From the NCBI GenBank assembly GCA_027625355.1, contig JAQBWI010000001.1:1-36919 (forward strand): 36,919 bases of DNA, read 5' to 3'. The notes below the pieces were generated by a model that was given only the letters and a program-made list of their open reading frames with translations, did no database searches and was not told where the DNA came from. This document shows positions 9,311-17,579 of this stretch, one piece after another. The translations under genes were made by a program, and so were the position numbers. How positions within the stretch are numbered: position 1 is the stretch's first letter; every line of letters starts with the position of its first letter. This DNA comes from Pseudomonadota bacterium (GTDB taxonomy: Bacteria > Pseudomonadota > Alphaproteobacteria > HIMB59 > GCA-002718135).

Positions 9311-9395
9311 GAAGGTTTGAGGGCGAATTGCTTGTTAATCCAGTCAGGTCTGAAAAGAAGCAGCTGTACCAAGTTTGTTCGGGTCTTGAACCTTC
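9311..9395 (+). ncRNA. ffs: Signal recognition particle RNA (4.5S type)
   Basis: The conserved SRP domain IV core is readable at about 9341-9365: CAGG followed by TCT-GAAA-AGA (a GNRA tetraloop hairpin) and then AGCAG, matching the E. coli core CAGG/TCC-GGAA-GGA/AGCAG. The two ends pair: GAAGGTT at 9311-9317 with AACCTTC at 9389-9395, extended by wobble pairs to 11 base pairs. The paired ends define a roughly 85-nt small bacterial SRP RNA lacking the Alu domain. It partners with Ffh for co-translational targeting. It lies nine bases before the dnaX start with no T-run terminator, so it is probably processed from a longer transcript that continues into dnaX. Confidence 0.95.
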
Positions 9396-9404
9396 TTTAT
9401 AATT

Positions 9405-11090
9405 ATGAATGAAAAAATAGAATATAAAGTATTGGCAAGAAAATACAGGCCACAAACTTTTGCTGATTTAATAGGGCAAGAAACTTTGGTTCAAATTTTA
9501 ACTAATGCTATTATAACTAACAGAATTGCAAACGCATATCTCTTAACGGGAGTAAGAGGAGTTGGCAAAACAACCACTGCAAGATTAATTGCAATGAGCT
9601 TGAATTGTGAAAATAAGAAAGACGATAGTTGTGAACCATGTGGTACTTGTGATTCATGTAAATCAATTAGATCTGATCATAACTTAGATGTTATTGAAAT
9701 GGATGCAGCAAGTAAGACTGGTGTTGATGATGTTAGAGAAATTATTGATAATGTTAAGTATAAGCCAGTAAATTGTAAATTTAAAATTTTTATAATTGAT
9801 GAAGTGCATATGCTCTCAAAGAGTGCCTTTAATGCATTGCTTAAAACTTTAGAGGAGCCGCCAGAGCATGTGAAATTTATTTTTGCTACTACTGAAGTCA
9901 AAAAAATTCCTGTTACAATTTTATCAAGATGCCAAAGATTTGATCTCAAAAGAGTAGAATCTAGAGATTTAATTGAACATCTTAAAAAAATTTCACAATT
10001 AGAAAAAGTGAAAATTGATGAAGATGCAGTTTCTCTATTGGTGAGGGCAGGTGATGGTTCTGTCAGGGACTCATTAAGTTTACTTGATCAAGCTATTATT
10101 AATACTGATACTAAAGTCAGCGCCGAAACAGTTGCAAGGATGTTAGGATTAGCTGATAGAGGAAAAATTTATGATCTTCTAGGGCATATAGCAAAAGGTC
10201 AGGCTAGTGAATCATTAGATTTATTTAGGAACCTATATAACTCTGGAGCTGATATTTTGATGATTTTTGAAGAACTATTAAATGTCATACATTCTATTAC
10301 TCAAATCAAAATTTCACCAGATATAAAAAATGACATTTCAATTCCTGAATTAGAAAGAGTTAAAGGAAGTGAGTTTGCAACTCAATTAACAATGAATTCT
10401 CTTAGTGTAATGTGGCAAGTATTATTTAAAGGCTTTCAAGAATTACAAAATGGTTTTCACCTCTTTCAACATGGAGAGATGATAATTGTAAGACTTATTT
10501 TTATTAATAATAACCCTCAACCAGAAGAACCAAATAAAAAAAGTTTTCAAAAAAAGATTGATCAACCTAAATTAGAAATATCAGATAATTTAGTAAAAAA
10601 AAAAATTGATTTAGAAGGTACCACAAGTAATATTAAATCAACTGCTAAAAAGGAACCTATAATAACTACTGCGATACAAATTTCTAACTTTAGACAATTT
10701 GTTGATTATTTTTATATGAAGAGAGAGGCATTACTTCATGCTCAGTTGTATAATTCTGTAAAATTAATTTCATTTAAGGAAGGGGAGGTCATAATCAATA
10801 CTTCTGCTATAAGAGACCCACACTTCAATAGGAATGTCGCAAAATTTATTTCAAAGTGGACAGGTAGAATTTGGCAAATTCATTCTTCGGATAGCAATGT
10901 TGGCAGTTCTCTTAGCGAAGAAGATGTTGTTAATCAACAAAATGAAATTAAAGTTATGAAAAATCATCCTGAAATAAAAAAAATACTAGAGGCTCTTCCA
11001 GGTTTGAGTATTCATTCTATTACTGATATTACGGATACGGTTGATGAAACAATTGATGAAACTAATTCTGAAAAGCAAAAGGAGATATAA
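9405..11090 (+). CDS. dnaX: DNA polymerase III subunits tau/gamma
   Basis: A 561-residue clamp-loader ATPase. Walker A GVRGVGKT is at 49-56, zinc-site cysteines C68, C76, C79, C82 and C85, the DEVH Walker B at 132-135, LLKTLEEPPEH and the SRC sensor 1/arginine finger motif at 174-176. The ATPase and collar region ends near 365, followed by a lysine-rich linker and a C-terminal region expected to contact the polymerase alpha subunit. In the linker, codons 397-401 contain 11 consecutive A residues; slippage there would end translation almost at once and give a roughly 401-residue gamma form. It heads dnaX-ybaB-recR, a very widespread order; ybaB starts at the dnaX stop. Confidence 0.96.
   Translation: MNEKIEYKVLARKYRPQTFADLIGQETLVQILTNAIITNRIANAYLLTGVRGVGKTTTARLIAMSLNCENKKDDSCEPCGTCDSCKSIRSDHNLDVIEMDAASKTGVDDVREIIDNVKYKPVNCKFKIFIIDEVHMLSKSAFNALLKTLEEPPEHVKFIFATTEVKKIPVTILSRCQRFDLKRVESRDLIEHLKKISQLEKVKIDEDAVSLLVRAGDGSVRDSLSLLDQAIINTDTKVSAETVARMLGLADRGKIYDLLGHIAKGQASESLDLFRNLYNSGADILMIFEELLNVIHSITQIKISPDIKNDISIPELERVKGSEFATQLTMNSLSVMWQVLFKGFQELQNGFHLFQHGEMIIVRLIFINNNPQPEEPNKKSFQKKIDQPKLEISDNLVKKKIDLEGTTSNIKSTAKKEPIITTAIQISNFRQFVDYFYMKREALLHAQLYNSVKLISFKEGEVIINTSAIRDPHFNRNVAKFISKWTGRIWQIHSSDSNVGSSLSEEDVVNQQNEIKVMKNHPEIKKILEALPGLSIHSITDITDTVDETIDETNSEKQKEI
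10595..10605 (+). promoter_or_regulatory. A11 run in dnaX, candidate slippage site for gamma subunit
   Basis: Eleven As lie in codons 397-401 (GTA AAA AAA AAA ATT). One extra A, or a -1 ribosomal shift, reads GTA AAA AAA AAA AAT TGA and stops. One missing A reads on to TTG ATT TAG and stops. Thermus makes gamma by transcriptional slippage on an A9 run and E. coli by ribosomal frameshift on A-AAA-AAG. The location just after the ATPase/collar domains is right for gamma. Confidence 0.5.
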
Positions 11091-11413
11091 TGGTAAATAT
11101 AGGTAATATGATGAAGCAAGCTCAGCAGCTTCAAAAAAAAATGGCAGATGCACAAGAAAAACTTAATGCTATTGAAGTTGAAGGTGTGTCAGGAGGAGGA
11201 CTGGTAAAAGTTGTTGCTACTGCAAAAGGTGAAGTAAAGAGAATAGACCTTGATGAAAGTTTACTGAAACCTGAAGACAAAGAAATAACAGAAGATTTAA
11301 TTGTGGCAGCTATTAATGATGCTAAACAAAAAGGAGAGGTGGCAGCGCAAGAAGAAATGAAATCTGTTACTGGTGGATTGCCATTGCCCCCAGGAATGAA
11401 ATTACCTTTTTAA
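11090..11413 (+). CDS. ybaB: Nucleoid-associated protein, YbaB/EbfC family
   Basis: A 107-residue small DNA-binding protein of the YbaB/EbfC family. It shows the family pattern: an N-terminal helix MMKQAQQLQKKMADAQEKL, then VEGVSGGGLVKVVATAKGEVKRIDL, and a C-terminal PLPPGMKLPF tail. It acts as a dimer that binds DNA and is almost always encoded between dnaX and recR, as here. Its start overlaps the dnaX stop by one base. Upstream, AAAAGGAGAT in the dnaX end is a strong ribosome binding site for this start. Confidence 0.95.
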   Translation: MVNIGNMMKQAQQLQKKMADAQEKLNAIEVEGVSGGGLVKVVATAKGEVKRIDLDESLLKPEDKEITEDLIVAAINDAKQKGEVAAQEEMKSVTGGLPLPPGMKLPF

Positions 11414-11416
11414 GTA

Positions 11417-12016
11417 ATGGACGGATCAGCTATAGAAAAATTAATAACTGATATTTCTAAATTACCAGGTTTAGGAAGAAGATCTTCTCAACGAATTGCC
11501 CTATATCTTTTAAAAAATAAGGATCGGTCGTTATTACCCCTAATACAAACTTTAGAGTCCTCTCATAAACTAATTAGTGAATGTTCTAATTGTGGAAATG
11601 TTGATATGACTAATCCTTGCAATATTTGTTCAAACTCTAATAGAGATAAAAAATCAATTTGTATTATTGAAGATGTTGCCGATTTGTGGACATTTGAGCG
11701 AACAGGTTTTTATAGAGGTTTATACCATGTCCTAGGAGGATCCTTATCAGCAATAAATGGTATTGGCACAGAAGAACTTACAATAACTAAACTCTTAAAG
11801 AGAATTGAACAAAATGAAATTACAGAAGTAATATTAGCATTAAGTACAACGATGGAAGGACAAACAACAACCCATGTCATCGCAGATAAATTAGAAATCT
11901 TTAAAGATTTAACAGTAACGCGATTAGCGCAAGGAATACCAATTGGAGGAGAGGTGCATTATTTAGATGAGAATACTCTCAATACTGCTTTTCAATCTAG
12001 AAAAAAAATAGTTTAG
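11417..12016 (+). CDS. recR: Recombination mediator protein RecR
   Basis: A 199-residue RecR. The order is helix-hairpin-helix KLPGLGRRSSQRIALYLL (15-32), a four-cysteine zinc finger (C56, C59, C68, C71), a Toprim domain starting at CIIEDVADLWTFERTGFYRG, and the HVLGGSLSAINGIG loop. With RecF and RecO it helps load RecA on gapped DNA. It follows ybaB by three bases, in the conserved dnaX-ybaB-recR order, and is followed by def. Confidence 0.96.
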   Translation: MDGSAIEKLITDISKLPGLGRRSSQRIALYLLKNKDRSLLPLIQTLESSHKLISECSNCGNVDMTNPCNICSNSNRDKKSICIIEDVADLWTFERTGFYRGLYHVLGGSLSAINGIGTEELTITKLLKRIEQNEITEVILALSTTMEGQTTTHVIADKLEIFKDLTVTRLAQGIPIGGEVHYLDENTLNTAFQSRKKIV

Positions 12017-12024
12017 TTATTTTT

Positions 12025-12531
12025 ATGGAAATATTATTAGTTCCACATCCTGTTTTACGTCAAAAAGCTAATAAACTAAAAATTATTTCTAAAGAAGATA
12101 TTAACATTGCTAATCATATGATGGAAGCAATGATCAAGGCTCCAGGAGTGGGACTAGCAGCAAATCAAGTCGGGATTTTAAAGCAAATTGTTACAATCAA
12201 TTTTGAAGATAAAGAAAATAACAAAAAAGTTAACTATATTTTATTTAACCCTTCAATTATTCAATATTCTGAAGAAACGGTTGTAATGGAAGAGGGGTGC
12301 TTATCATTACCAGAGCAATATGCGGAGGTAGAGCGACCAAAAGAAATTATTTTAGAATACATCAATGAAAATGAAAAAATAATAAAGAAGCAAATAGATG
12401 GCTTTGAGGCAAGAATTTTACAACATGAAATCGATCATTTGTCAGGGAAATTATTTGTCGATTATTTATCTTCTCTGAAAAGAAACATGTTAATAAAAAA
12501 AGTTAAAAAATTACAACATTTAAAAAAATAA
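12025..12531 (+). CDS. def: Peptide deformylase
   Basis: A 168-residue metalloenzyme that removes the formyl group from the N-terminal methionine of new proteins. All three motifs are intact: GVGLAANQ (41-48), EGCLSLP (90-96, ligand C92) and QHEIDH (133-138, ligands H134 and H138, catalytic E135). Length is normal. Its stop is directly followed by the fmt start with no spacer, and the two enzymes add and remove the same formyl group, a classic pair. Confidence 0.97.
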   Translation: MEILLVPHPVLRQKANKLKIISKEDINIANHMMEAMIKAPGVGLAANQVGILKQIVTINFEDKENNKKVNYILFNPSIIQYSEETVVMEEGCLSLPEQYAEVERPKEIILEYINENEKIIKKQIDGFEARILQHEIDHLSGKLFVDYLSSLKRNMLIKKVKKLQHLKK

Positions 12532-13455
12532 ATGAAAGATAAAAAAATTATTTTTATGGGCACACCTGATATTGCTGCTCAACATTTAAATATTTTAATT
12601 GAAAATAATTTAAATATAGTTGGTGTTTTTACACAGCCTCCAAGAAAAAAAAATAGAGGAATGCGTATTGAAAAAAGTGATGTACACCAAATTGCAGAAA
12701 AAAATAACATAGCAGTTTTTCATCCTACTTCAATTGACGATACAGCAATAGAACAGGTTAAAAGTTTAGAGCCTGATTTAATTATTGTTATTGCCTATGG
12801 ATTAATCTTACCTTCAAAATTTTTAAATATCTCAAAATATGGATGTATTAATATCCACGTATCTTTATTGCCTAGATGGAGGGGGGCAGCCCCTATAGAG
12901 CATGCCTTATTGGCAGGTGATGAGAAAACAGGAATTAGTGTAATTAGCATCTCCCCTAAGCTTGATGCAGGGGATATTCTCATGCAAGAGAGTTTTGCAA
13001 TTGATAAAGATATAAATAGTGATGATTTAACTATAAATCTTACTAATCTTGGCAAAAAAACCCTAATGGAAACTCTACCACTTTTATTTGAAAATAAACT
13101 AATTAGAAAAAAACAAGATGAAAACAAAGTTACGTATGCAAATAAATTTATATCTGAAGATAGAAAAATTAATTTTTATAATTCATCTGATGATGTTTAT
13201 AACCACATACGTGCGCACGGACCAAAGCCAGGGTCATGGTTTACTTATAGAGGAGAGAGAATAAAAATTATAAAGGCAAAAAAAATTAATGAATTAGGAG
13301 AAAGTTCAACAATTTTAAATAAAGATTTTATGATTGCTTGTAAAGATGGAGCTATTCTGCCCTTACTTATTCAACGAGAAGGAAAAAAAGTAGTTAGACT
13401 AGAAGATTTTTTACGTGGTTTTATTTTTTCAATTCAAGATAAATTAAATGCATAA
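12532..13455 (+). CDS. fmt: Methionyl-tRNA formyltransferase
   Basis: A 307-residue enzyme that formylates Met-tRNA(fMet) using 10-formyltetrahydrofolate. The formyltransferase domain shows IIFMGTPDIAAQHL at the start, the catalytic N107/H109 in INIHVSLLPRWRGAAP and D145 in SPKLDAGDIL. The C-terminal OB-like tRNA-binding domain starts around 205 with KINF and carries RAHGPKPGSWF. It starts on the base after the def stop and overlaps truA by eight bases. Confidence 0.96.
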   Translation: MKDKKIIFMGTPDIAAQHLNILIENNLNIVGVFTQPPRKKNRGMRIEKSDVHQIAEKNNIAVFHPTSIDDTAIEQVKSLEPDLIIVIAYGLILPSKFLNISKYGCINIHVSLLPRWRGAAPIEHALLAGDEKTGISVISISPKLDAGDILMQESFAIDKDINSDDLTINLTNLGKKTLMETLPLLFENKLIRKKQDENKVTYANKFISEDRKINFYNSSDDVYNHIRAHGPKPGSWFTYRGERIKIIKAKKINELGESSTILNKDFMIACKDGAILPLLIQREGKKVVRLEDFLRGFIFSIQDKLNA

Positions 13456-14182
13456 TTATAAAATTGTGATTGAGTATGATGGCACAAATTTTGTTGGTTG
13501 GCAGCAACAAGAAAATGGACAATCTATTCAAAGCGCTCTTCAAGAGGCTTTAATCAAACTATCAAATGAAAAAGTAACAATTTTTGGAGCTGGGAGAACA
13601 GATGCAGGTGTGCATGCTTATGGTCAAGTAGCTTCTTTTACTCTAAGTAAAAAAATTGAAACAGATGTAATTAGAGATGGGCTAAATCAGCATTTAAGAC
13701 CTCAGCCTATAGCAATTCAAAAAGCGGAATTAGTTGAGGATGATTTTCATGCAAGATTTTCTGCAAAAAAAAGATGGTATGAATATAAGATTATTAATAG
13801 AAGACCTCCTTTAACAATCGATGTAAATCGTGCTTGGTGTGTTTACAAGAATTTGGATATTGAAAAAATGAAAAGTGAGTCATTTTCTTTTTTAGGAAAA
13901 CATGATTTGAATGCATTTCGTTCTGCACATTGCCAATCTAAAAATAGTATTAAAACAATTGATAGTGTTTCTATTGATAACAAAGATGAGCAGATTATCA
14001 TTGAGATAAGTGCAAAATCTTTTTTACATTCGCAAGTAAGAATAATGGTTGGCACATTAGTTGATATTGCTAAAGGTAATATTAATAAAACAATTATAGA
14101 TATAATTAATTCCAAGAATAGAGAGGTAGCTGGTCAAACTGCCCCAGCAAATGGTTTGTACTTAAAAAAAATTGATTACTAA
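13448..14182 (+). CDS. truA: tRNA pseudouridine(38-40) synthase TruA
   Basis: A 244-residue pseudouridine synthase that modifies positions 38-40 in the anticodon stem-loop. The catalytic Asp is D52 in the hallmark GAGRTDAGVHAYGQ. Other family features are the N-terminal IEYDGTNFVGWQQQ, FHARFSAKKRWYEYKI and the C-terminal SFLHSQVRIMVGTLVDIAKG and APANGLYL. Its start lies within the end of fmt. It is the last gene of the def-fmt-truA set and converges on the DUF1289 gene with a 13-base gap. Confidence 0.96.
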   Translation: MHNYKIVIEYDGTNFVGWQQQENGQSIQSALQEALIKLSNEKVTIFGAGRTDAGVHAYGQVASFTLSKKIETDVIRDGLNQHLRPQPIAIQKAELVEDDFHARFSAKKRWYEYKIINRRPPLTIDVNRAWCVYKNLDIEKMKSESFSFLGKHDLNAFRSAHCQSKNSIKTIDSVSIDNKDEQIIIEISAKSFLHSQVRIMVGTLVDIAKGNINKTIIDIINSKNREVAGQTAPANGLYLKKIDY

Positions 14183-14195
14183 TCTGATAATTATT

Positions 14196-14468
14196 TTAAT
14201 TATTACGGGACTCTAATAATTTCTTTTTAATTAAAGATAATCCAGTTTCTTTTTTTGATTTATAGGACTCATTAAAAGCTTCTAATTGCCATCCTTTAAG
14301 ACGGCCTTTTAGTTCTTCAATATTATTTAATTTCCATTCGTTTGTGGTATTTTCATCTTTCCAAGTTCTCTTATCATCGCTAGATCTTCCACATCCGTAG
14401 CAATAACCACTAACAGGGTCAGTTTTGCAGACACTAATACAAGGGGATACAATATTTTCTTCGTTCAT
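14196..14468 (-). CDS. DUF1289 family small cysteine-rich protein
   Basis: A 90-residue protein with the DUF1289 pattern near the N-terminus: SPCISVC (8-14) followed by GYCYGCGRSSDD (21-32), so four cysteines are clustered in a CxxxC...CxxC layout, which suggests metal or iron-sulfur binding. The rest is hydrophilic and helical (IEELKGRLKGWQLEAFNE). DUF1289 proteins are common in Proteobacteria and their function is not established as far as I know. It stands alone on the minus strand between truA and the divergent dehydratase gene, so it is probably monocistronic. Confidence 0.85.
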   Translation of the reverse strand: MNEENIVSPCISVCKTDPVSGYCYGCGRSSDDKRTWKDENTTNEWKLNNIEELKGRLKGWQLEAFNESYKSKKETGLSLIKKKLLESRNN

Positions 14469-14519
14469 ACTTAATTAAATATATTTTTTTCTCATCAATT
14501 CAAATAAAATACAAAATTA

Positions 14520-15485
14520 ATGTCAGATTTTAATTATTCAAATATTGAAACCGCTTATGAAAAAATTAAGCATTTGCTTGTTAAGACTCCATTAATATCA
14601 AATGACTACATAAATCAATTATTGGAAGCAAAAATTTATTTTAAGTTAGAAAATTTACAAAAAACAGGATCATTTAAACATCGAGGAGCTACTTATAAAA
14701 TCAGCAAACTTTCTAAAGAGCAAAAATTAAAAGGCCTTGTTGCATACTCTTCTGGTAATCATGCGCAAGCTGTAGCTTATGCTGCATTACAAAATAACAT
14801 TAGCGCCAAAATTATTATGCCGAATAATGCACCAAAAATTAAAATTGAAAATACTCGCAAATATAAAGCAGAAGTTATTTTGTATGATCCCCAAAAAGAA
14901 ATAAGAGAAGAAATAGGAAACGAGATTGAGAAGAAAGAAAACAGAATACTTATAAAACCTTATGACGATTATGATATCATAGCTGGACAAGGGACGGCAG
15001 GATATGAAATTACTAAGGATTTAGAGAATTTATCTATTACACCAGATATCTATTTATGTTGTTGTGGAGGTGGAGGTCTAGTAGCAGGTACATCAACTTA
15101 TTTGAAATATAAATATCCTAATCTTACATCATATGCCGTAGAGCCATATGGTTTTGATGATACAAAAATTTCACTCTTTAATAAAAAAATAACTGCAAAT
15201 AAACCTGGATTTCAATCTATCTGTGACGCTATTATTACACCTCAACCAGGACAATTAACTTTTCCAATAAATCTTACAACTTTATCAGGAGGAATTGTTG
15301 TAGAAGACCAAGAAGTAAAAAATTCTATTAAAATTTTAGCTGAACATTTAAAAATTGTTGTGGAGCCTGGAGGTGCTGTTGCAGCTAGTGCTGCGTTATC
15401 TAAAAAAATAGATTTAAAAAATAAAATTGTTGTTGTTATGATTTCTGGAGGAAATATCGATCTAGATATATTTAGAAGTTTATGA
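14520..15485 (+). CDS. Threonine dehydratase/serine racemase-like PLP enzyme
   Basis: A 321-residue fold-type II PLP enzyme. The PLP lysine is K53 in TGSFKHRGA, followed by YSSGNHAQAVAYAA (76-89, substrate and phosphate contacts) and the glycine-rich PLP-phosphate loop GGGGLVAG (183-190). It is short and has no C-terminal ACT/regulatory domain, so it resembles catabolic threonine ammonia-lyase, serine racemase or the EutB-type dehydratases rather than biosynthetic IlvA. Sequence alone does not choose among these. Its stop overlaps the start of the aminopeptidase gene by four bases (ATGA), so the two are coupled. Confidence 0.88.
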   Translation: MSDFNYSNIETAYEKIKHLLVKTPLISNDYINQLLEAKIYFKLENLQKTGSFKHRGATYKISKLSKEQKLKGLVAYSSGNHAQAVAYAALQNNISAKIIMPNNAPKIKIENTRKYKAEVILYDPQKEIREEIGNEIEKKENRILIKPYDDYDIIAGQGTAGYEITKDLENLSITPDIYLCCCGGGGLVAGTSTYLKYKYPNLTSYAVEPYGFDDTKISLFNKKITANKPGFQSICDAIITPQPGQLTFPINLTTLSGGIVVEDQEVKNSIKILAEHLKIVVEPGGAVAASAALSKKIDLKNKIVVVMISGGNIDLDIFRSL

Positions 15486-17242
15486 AAAATTTTAAAATTG
15501 CAAAAATTCAACAAAAATTAAAAGATAAGGAAATAGACTCTTTAATTATTAATCGAACAGATGAATTTTTAAATGAATATATCCCTCCTGATGCAGAGAG
15601 GTTGTATTGGGCTACTAATTTTTCAGGTTCTGCGGGGAGAGCAATAATTTGTCAAAATACATCTAATTTATTTGTAGATGGCCGGTATACTTTTCAGGCT
15701 AAAGAACAAATAGATGAAAATGCTATTTCCTTATTACATTGGAACGATTTTTCTTCAGAATTAAGTAAACATTTTGATAAAAATAAATGTGTTGCTTTAG
15801 ATCCAATGCTTCATTCTATCGAAGAGGTAAATAAAATTGTTGAGCTAGCCAAAGAGAAAGAAACAAAATTATATTTTACCTCACCTAATTTAATAGATGA
15901 ACTTTGGGAAGATAAACCCGAACGAAAATATAGTATAATTTTTAACCATCCAATTAAATATGCTGGAATTGACGCATCAATCAAAGTTGACCAATTAGTT
16001 AATGAGCTAAAAAATAATAATTTAGATAGTTGTTTCTTATCAAGTCTTGACTCTATTGCTTGGTTATTAAATATCAGAGCAGATGACATTTTGCATACCC
16101 CTCTTGCATTTTCTTATTTATTTATTTCAGCTGAAAGTAAACCTGTTTTATATCTTTCTATTGAAAAATTAAATACTGATTTAAAAAATAGACTTAGTAA
16201 TTTTTTGATTTTAAAACCCATTGAAGAAATTGTACATGTTTTTAAAAACTTAACTAAAAATATTAAAATTGGTTTTGATTATAAAAATACATCTTATTTT
16301 TTTTATCATCTAGCTTTAAATAATAATCTTATACCTGCAAATTTACAAAATCCTTGCTTAATTCCTAAAGCAACTAAAAATGAAATTGAGCTTGAGGGGT
16401 CTAGAAATGCTCATCTTAGAGATGGTGGAAGCATTACAAAATTTTTATATTGGTTAAAAAACCATCATAGTATCGAAGAAGAAAATGAGATCTCTGTTGC
16501 CAATAAACTATTATCTTTTAGAGAGCCAAACGAGTTATTTCATTCAGTCTCTTTTGATACTATATCCGCTATTGGTAAAAATGCTGCTCTTCCTCATTAC
16601 CGTGCAGATAAAAATAACCCAGTATCACTCAAAAATAATTCTATTTATTTATCTGACTCAGGGGGGCAGTATTATGATGGAACAACTGATATTACTCGCA
16701 CAATCATATTAGGAAAACCAAATAAAGAGCAAATAGACAGATTTACAAGAGTTTTAAAGGGCCATATCAATCTCTCAACCCATATCTTTCCTAAGGGTAC
16801 CAAGGGAACAGATATTGATCATTTAGCAAGAGAGAGTTTGCAGGAAATAAATTGTGATTATGATCATGGAACCGGTCATGGAATTGGAAGTTTTTTAAGT
16901 GTTCACGAGGCGCCTCAACGCATCTCCAAAAAGAGCATGTTTCCAAGCGTTGAATTATTACCAGGAATGATTTTATCTAATGAACCTGGCTATTATAAAG
17001 AGGGTGAATATGGCATACGTATTGAAAATATTATCGTTGTAGTTGAAGAAAAAGAAAATCAACTTAAATTTGAAAATATTTCGTGGGCACCCATAGATAG
17101 AGACCTTATAGATTCTAGTATGTTGAATGAAAAAGAATTAAATTGGATTAATGATTATCACCAGAGGGTATTTGAAAAATTATCAATATTTCTTACCCTA
17201 GAGGAGAAGAACTGGTTACAAAATGTAACTAAGCCCCTCTAA
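15482..17242 (+). CDS. Xaa-Pro aminopeptidase (M24B, aminopeptidase P type)
   Basis: A 586-residue three-domain aminopeptidase P: two creatinase-like N-terminal domains (about 5-130 and 155-300), then the pita-bread catalytic domain. The five metal ligands are all in place and spaced as in the eukaryotic XPNPEP1 type: D392 and D403 (SDSGGQYYDGTTDITRT), H466 (HGTGHGIG), E501 (SNEPGYY) and E515 (GIRIEN). It should cleave the first residue from peptides with proline second. Coupled to the PLP dehydratase, it fits peptide and amino-acid scavenging, in line with the yejABEF importer on the same window. Confidence 0.95.
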   Translation: MKNFKIAKIQQKLKDKEIDSLIINRTDEFLNEYIPPDAERLYWATNFSGSAGRAIICQNTSNLFVDGRYTFQAKEQIDENAISLLHWNDFSSELSKHFDKNKCVALDPMLHSIEEVNKIVELAKEKETKLYFTSPNLIDELWEDKPERKYSIIFNHPIKYAGIDASIKVDQLVNELKNNNLDSCFLSSLDSIAWLLNIRADDILHTPLAFSYLFISAESKPVLYLSIEKLNTDLKNRLSNFLILKPIEEIVHVFKNLTKNIKIGFDYKNTSYFFYHLALNNNLIPANLQNPCLIPKATKNEIELEGSRNAHLRDGGSITKFLYWLKNHHSIEEENEISVANKLLSFREPNELFHSVSFDTISAIGKNAALPHYRADKNNPVSLKNNSIYLSDSGGQYYDGTTDITRTIILGKPNKEQIDRFTRVLKGHINLSTHIFPKGTKGTDIDHLARESLQEINCDYDHGTGHGIGSFLSVHEAPQRISKKSMFPSVELLPGMILSNEPGYYKEGEYGIRIENIIVVVEEKENQLKFENISWAPIDRDLIDSSMLNEKELNWINDYHQRVFEKLSIFLTLEEKNWLQNVTKPL

Positions 17243-17254
17243 CTCTGGTAATAT

Positions 17255-17416
17255 TTAAATATAGTATTGATTCGTTTTTTTATTTTGATCTAACTCACGG
17301 ATTCTTTGTTCTAAATCGTAAGTATTAGTTGATTGAGATAAGTATCTTTCAACTTGTTCCCGATCATAATCAAAAGTAAATGATCTAAAAAATTTGTTAA
17401 GCAGCTTTTTTATCAT
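17255..17416 (-). CDS. DUF3563-like microprotein (53 aa)
   Basis: An open frame from ATG at 17416 to TAA at 17255 encodes 53 residues beginning MIKKLLNKFFRSF and containing DREQVERYLSQSTNTYDLEQ and RIRELDQ. The pattern (basic/hydrophobic start, D-R-E, YLSQS.., DLE-R-R/I-R-L) matches the DUF3563 family of roughly 50-60-residue proteobacterial proteins of unknown function. It is short, so it is easy to miss in automated calling. It starts 20 bases before the stop of the preceding 60-residue gene, so it is likely translationally coupled to it. It converges with the aminopeptidase gene, 12 bases away. Confidence 0.7.
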   Translation of the reverse strand: MIKKLLNKFFRSFTFDYDREQVERYLSQSTNTYDLEQRIRELDQNKKTNQYYI

Positions 17417-17579
17417 TATTTAGCTTTTTCTTATATAAATGTTCTGTCAAAGCTGATTGCCAGTCTTGACCATATTCAGTTTTAAAGTATTTAACTAGTT
17501 GTAGATCAACCTTATCAAAAGCATAATCGTTAATATTTTTGTAAGTGTGATCAAAAAAATTTAGTATATTTTTTATCAT
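17397..17579 (-). CDS. Uncharacterised 60-residue protein upstream of the DUF3563-like gene
   Basis: I do not recognise a family. The ATG at 17579 is preferred over an upstream in-frame start at 17642 because AGGAAAGGA lies five bases before it. The 60-residue product is hydrophilic and aromatic-rich: MIKNILNFFDHTY, an acidic middle (DYAFDKVDLQLVKYF), GQDWQSALTEHLY, and a basic tail. No signal peptide or membrane span is seen. Its first ten residues resemble those of the next gene (MIKNILNFF versus MIKKLLNKFF), which may indicate a shared targeting or partner surface, or a chance match. The two genes overlap by 20 bases and probably form one unit. Confidence 0.65.
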   Translation of the reverse strand: MIKNILNFFDHTYKNINDYAFDKVDLQLVKYFKTEYGQDWQSALTEHLYKKKLNNDKKAA

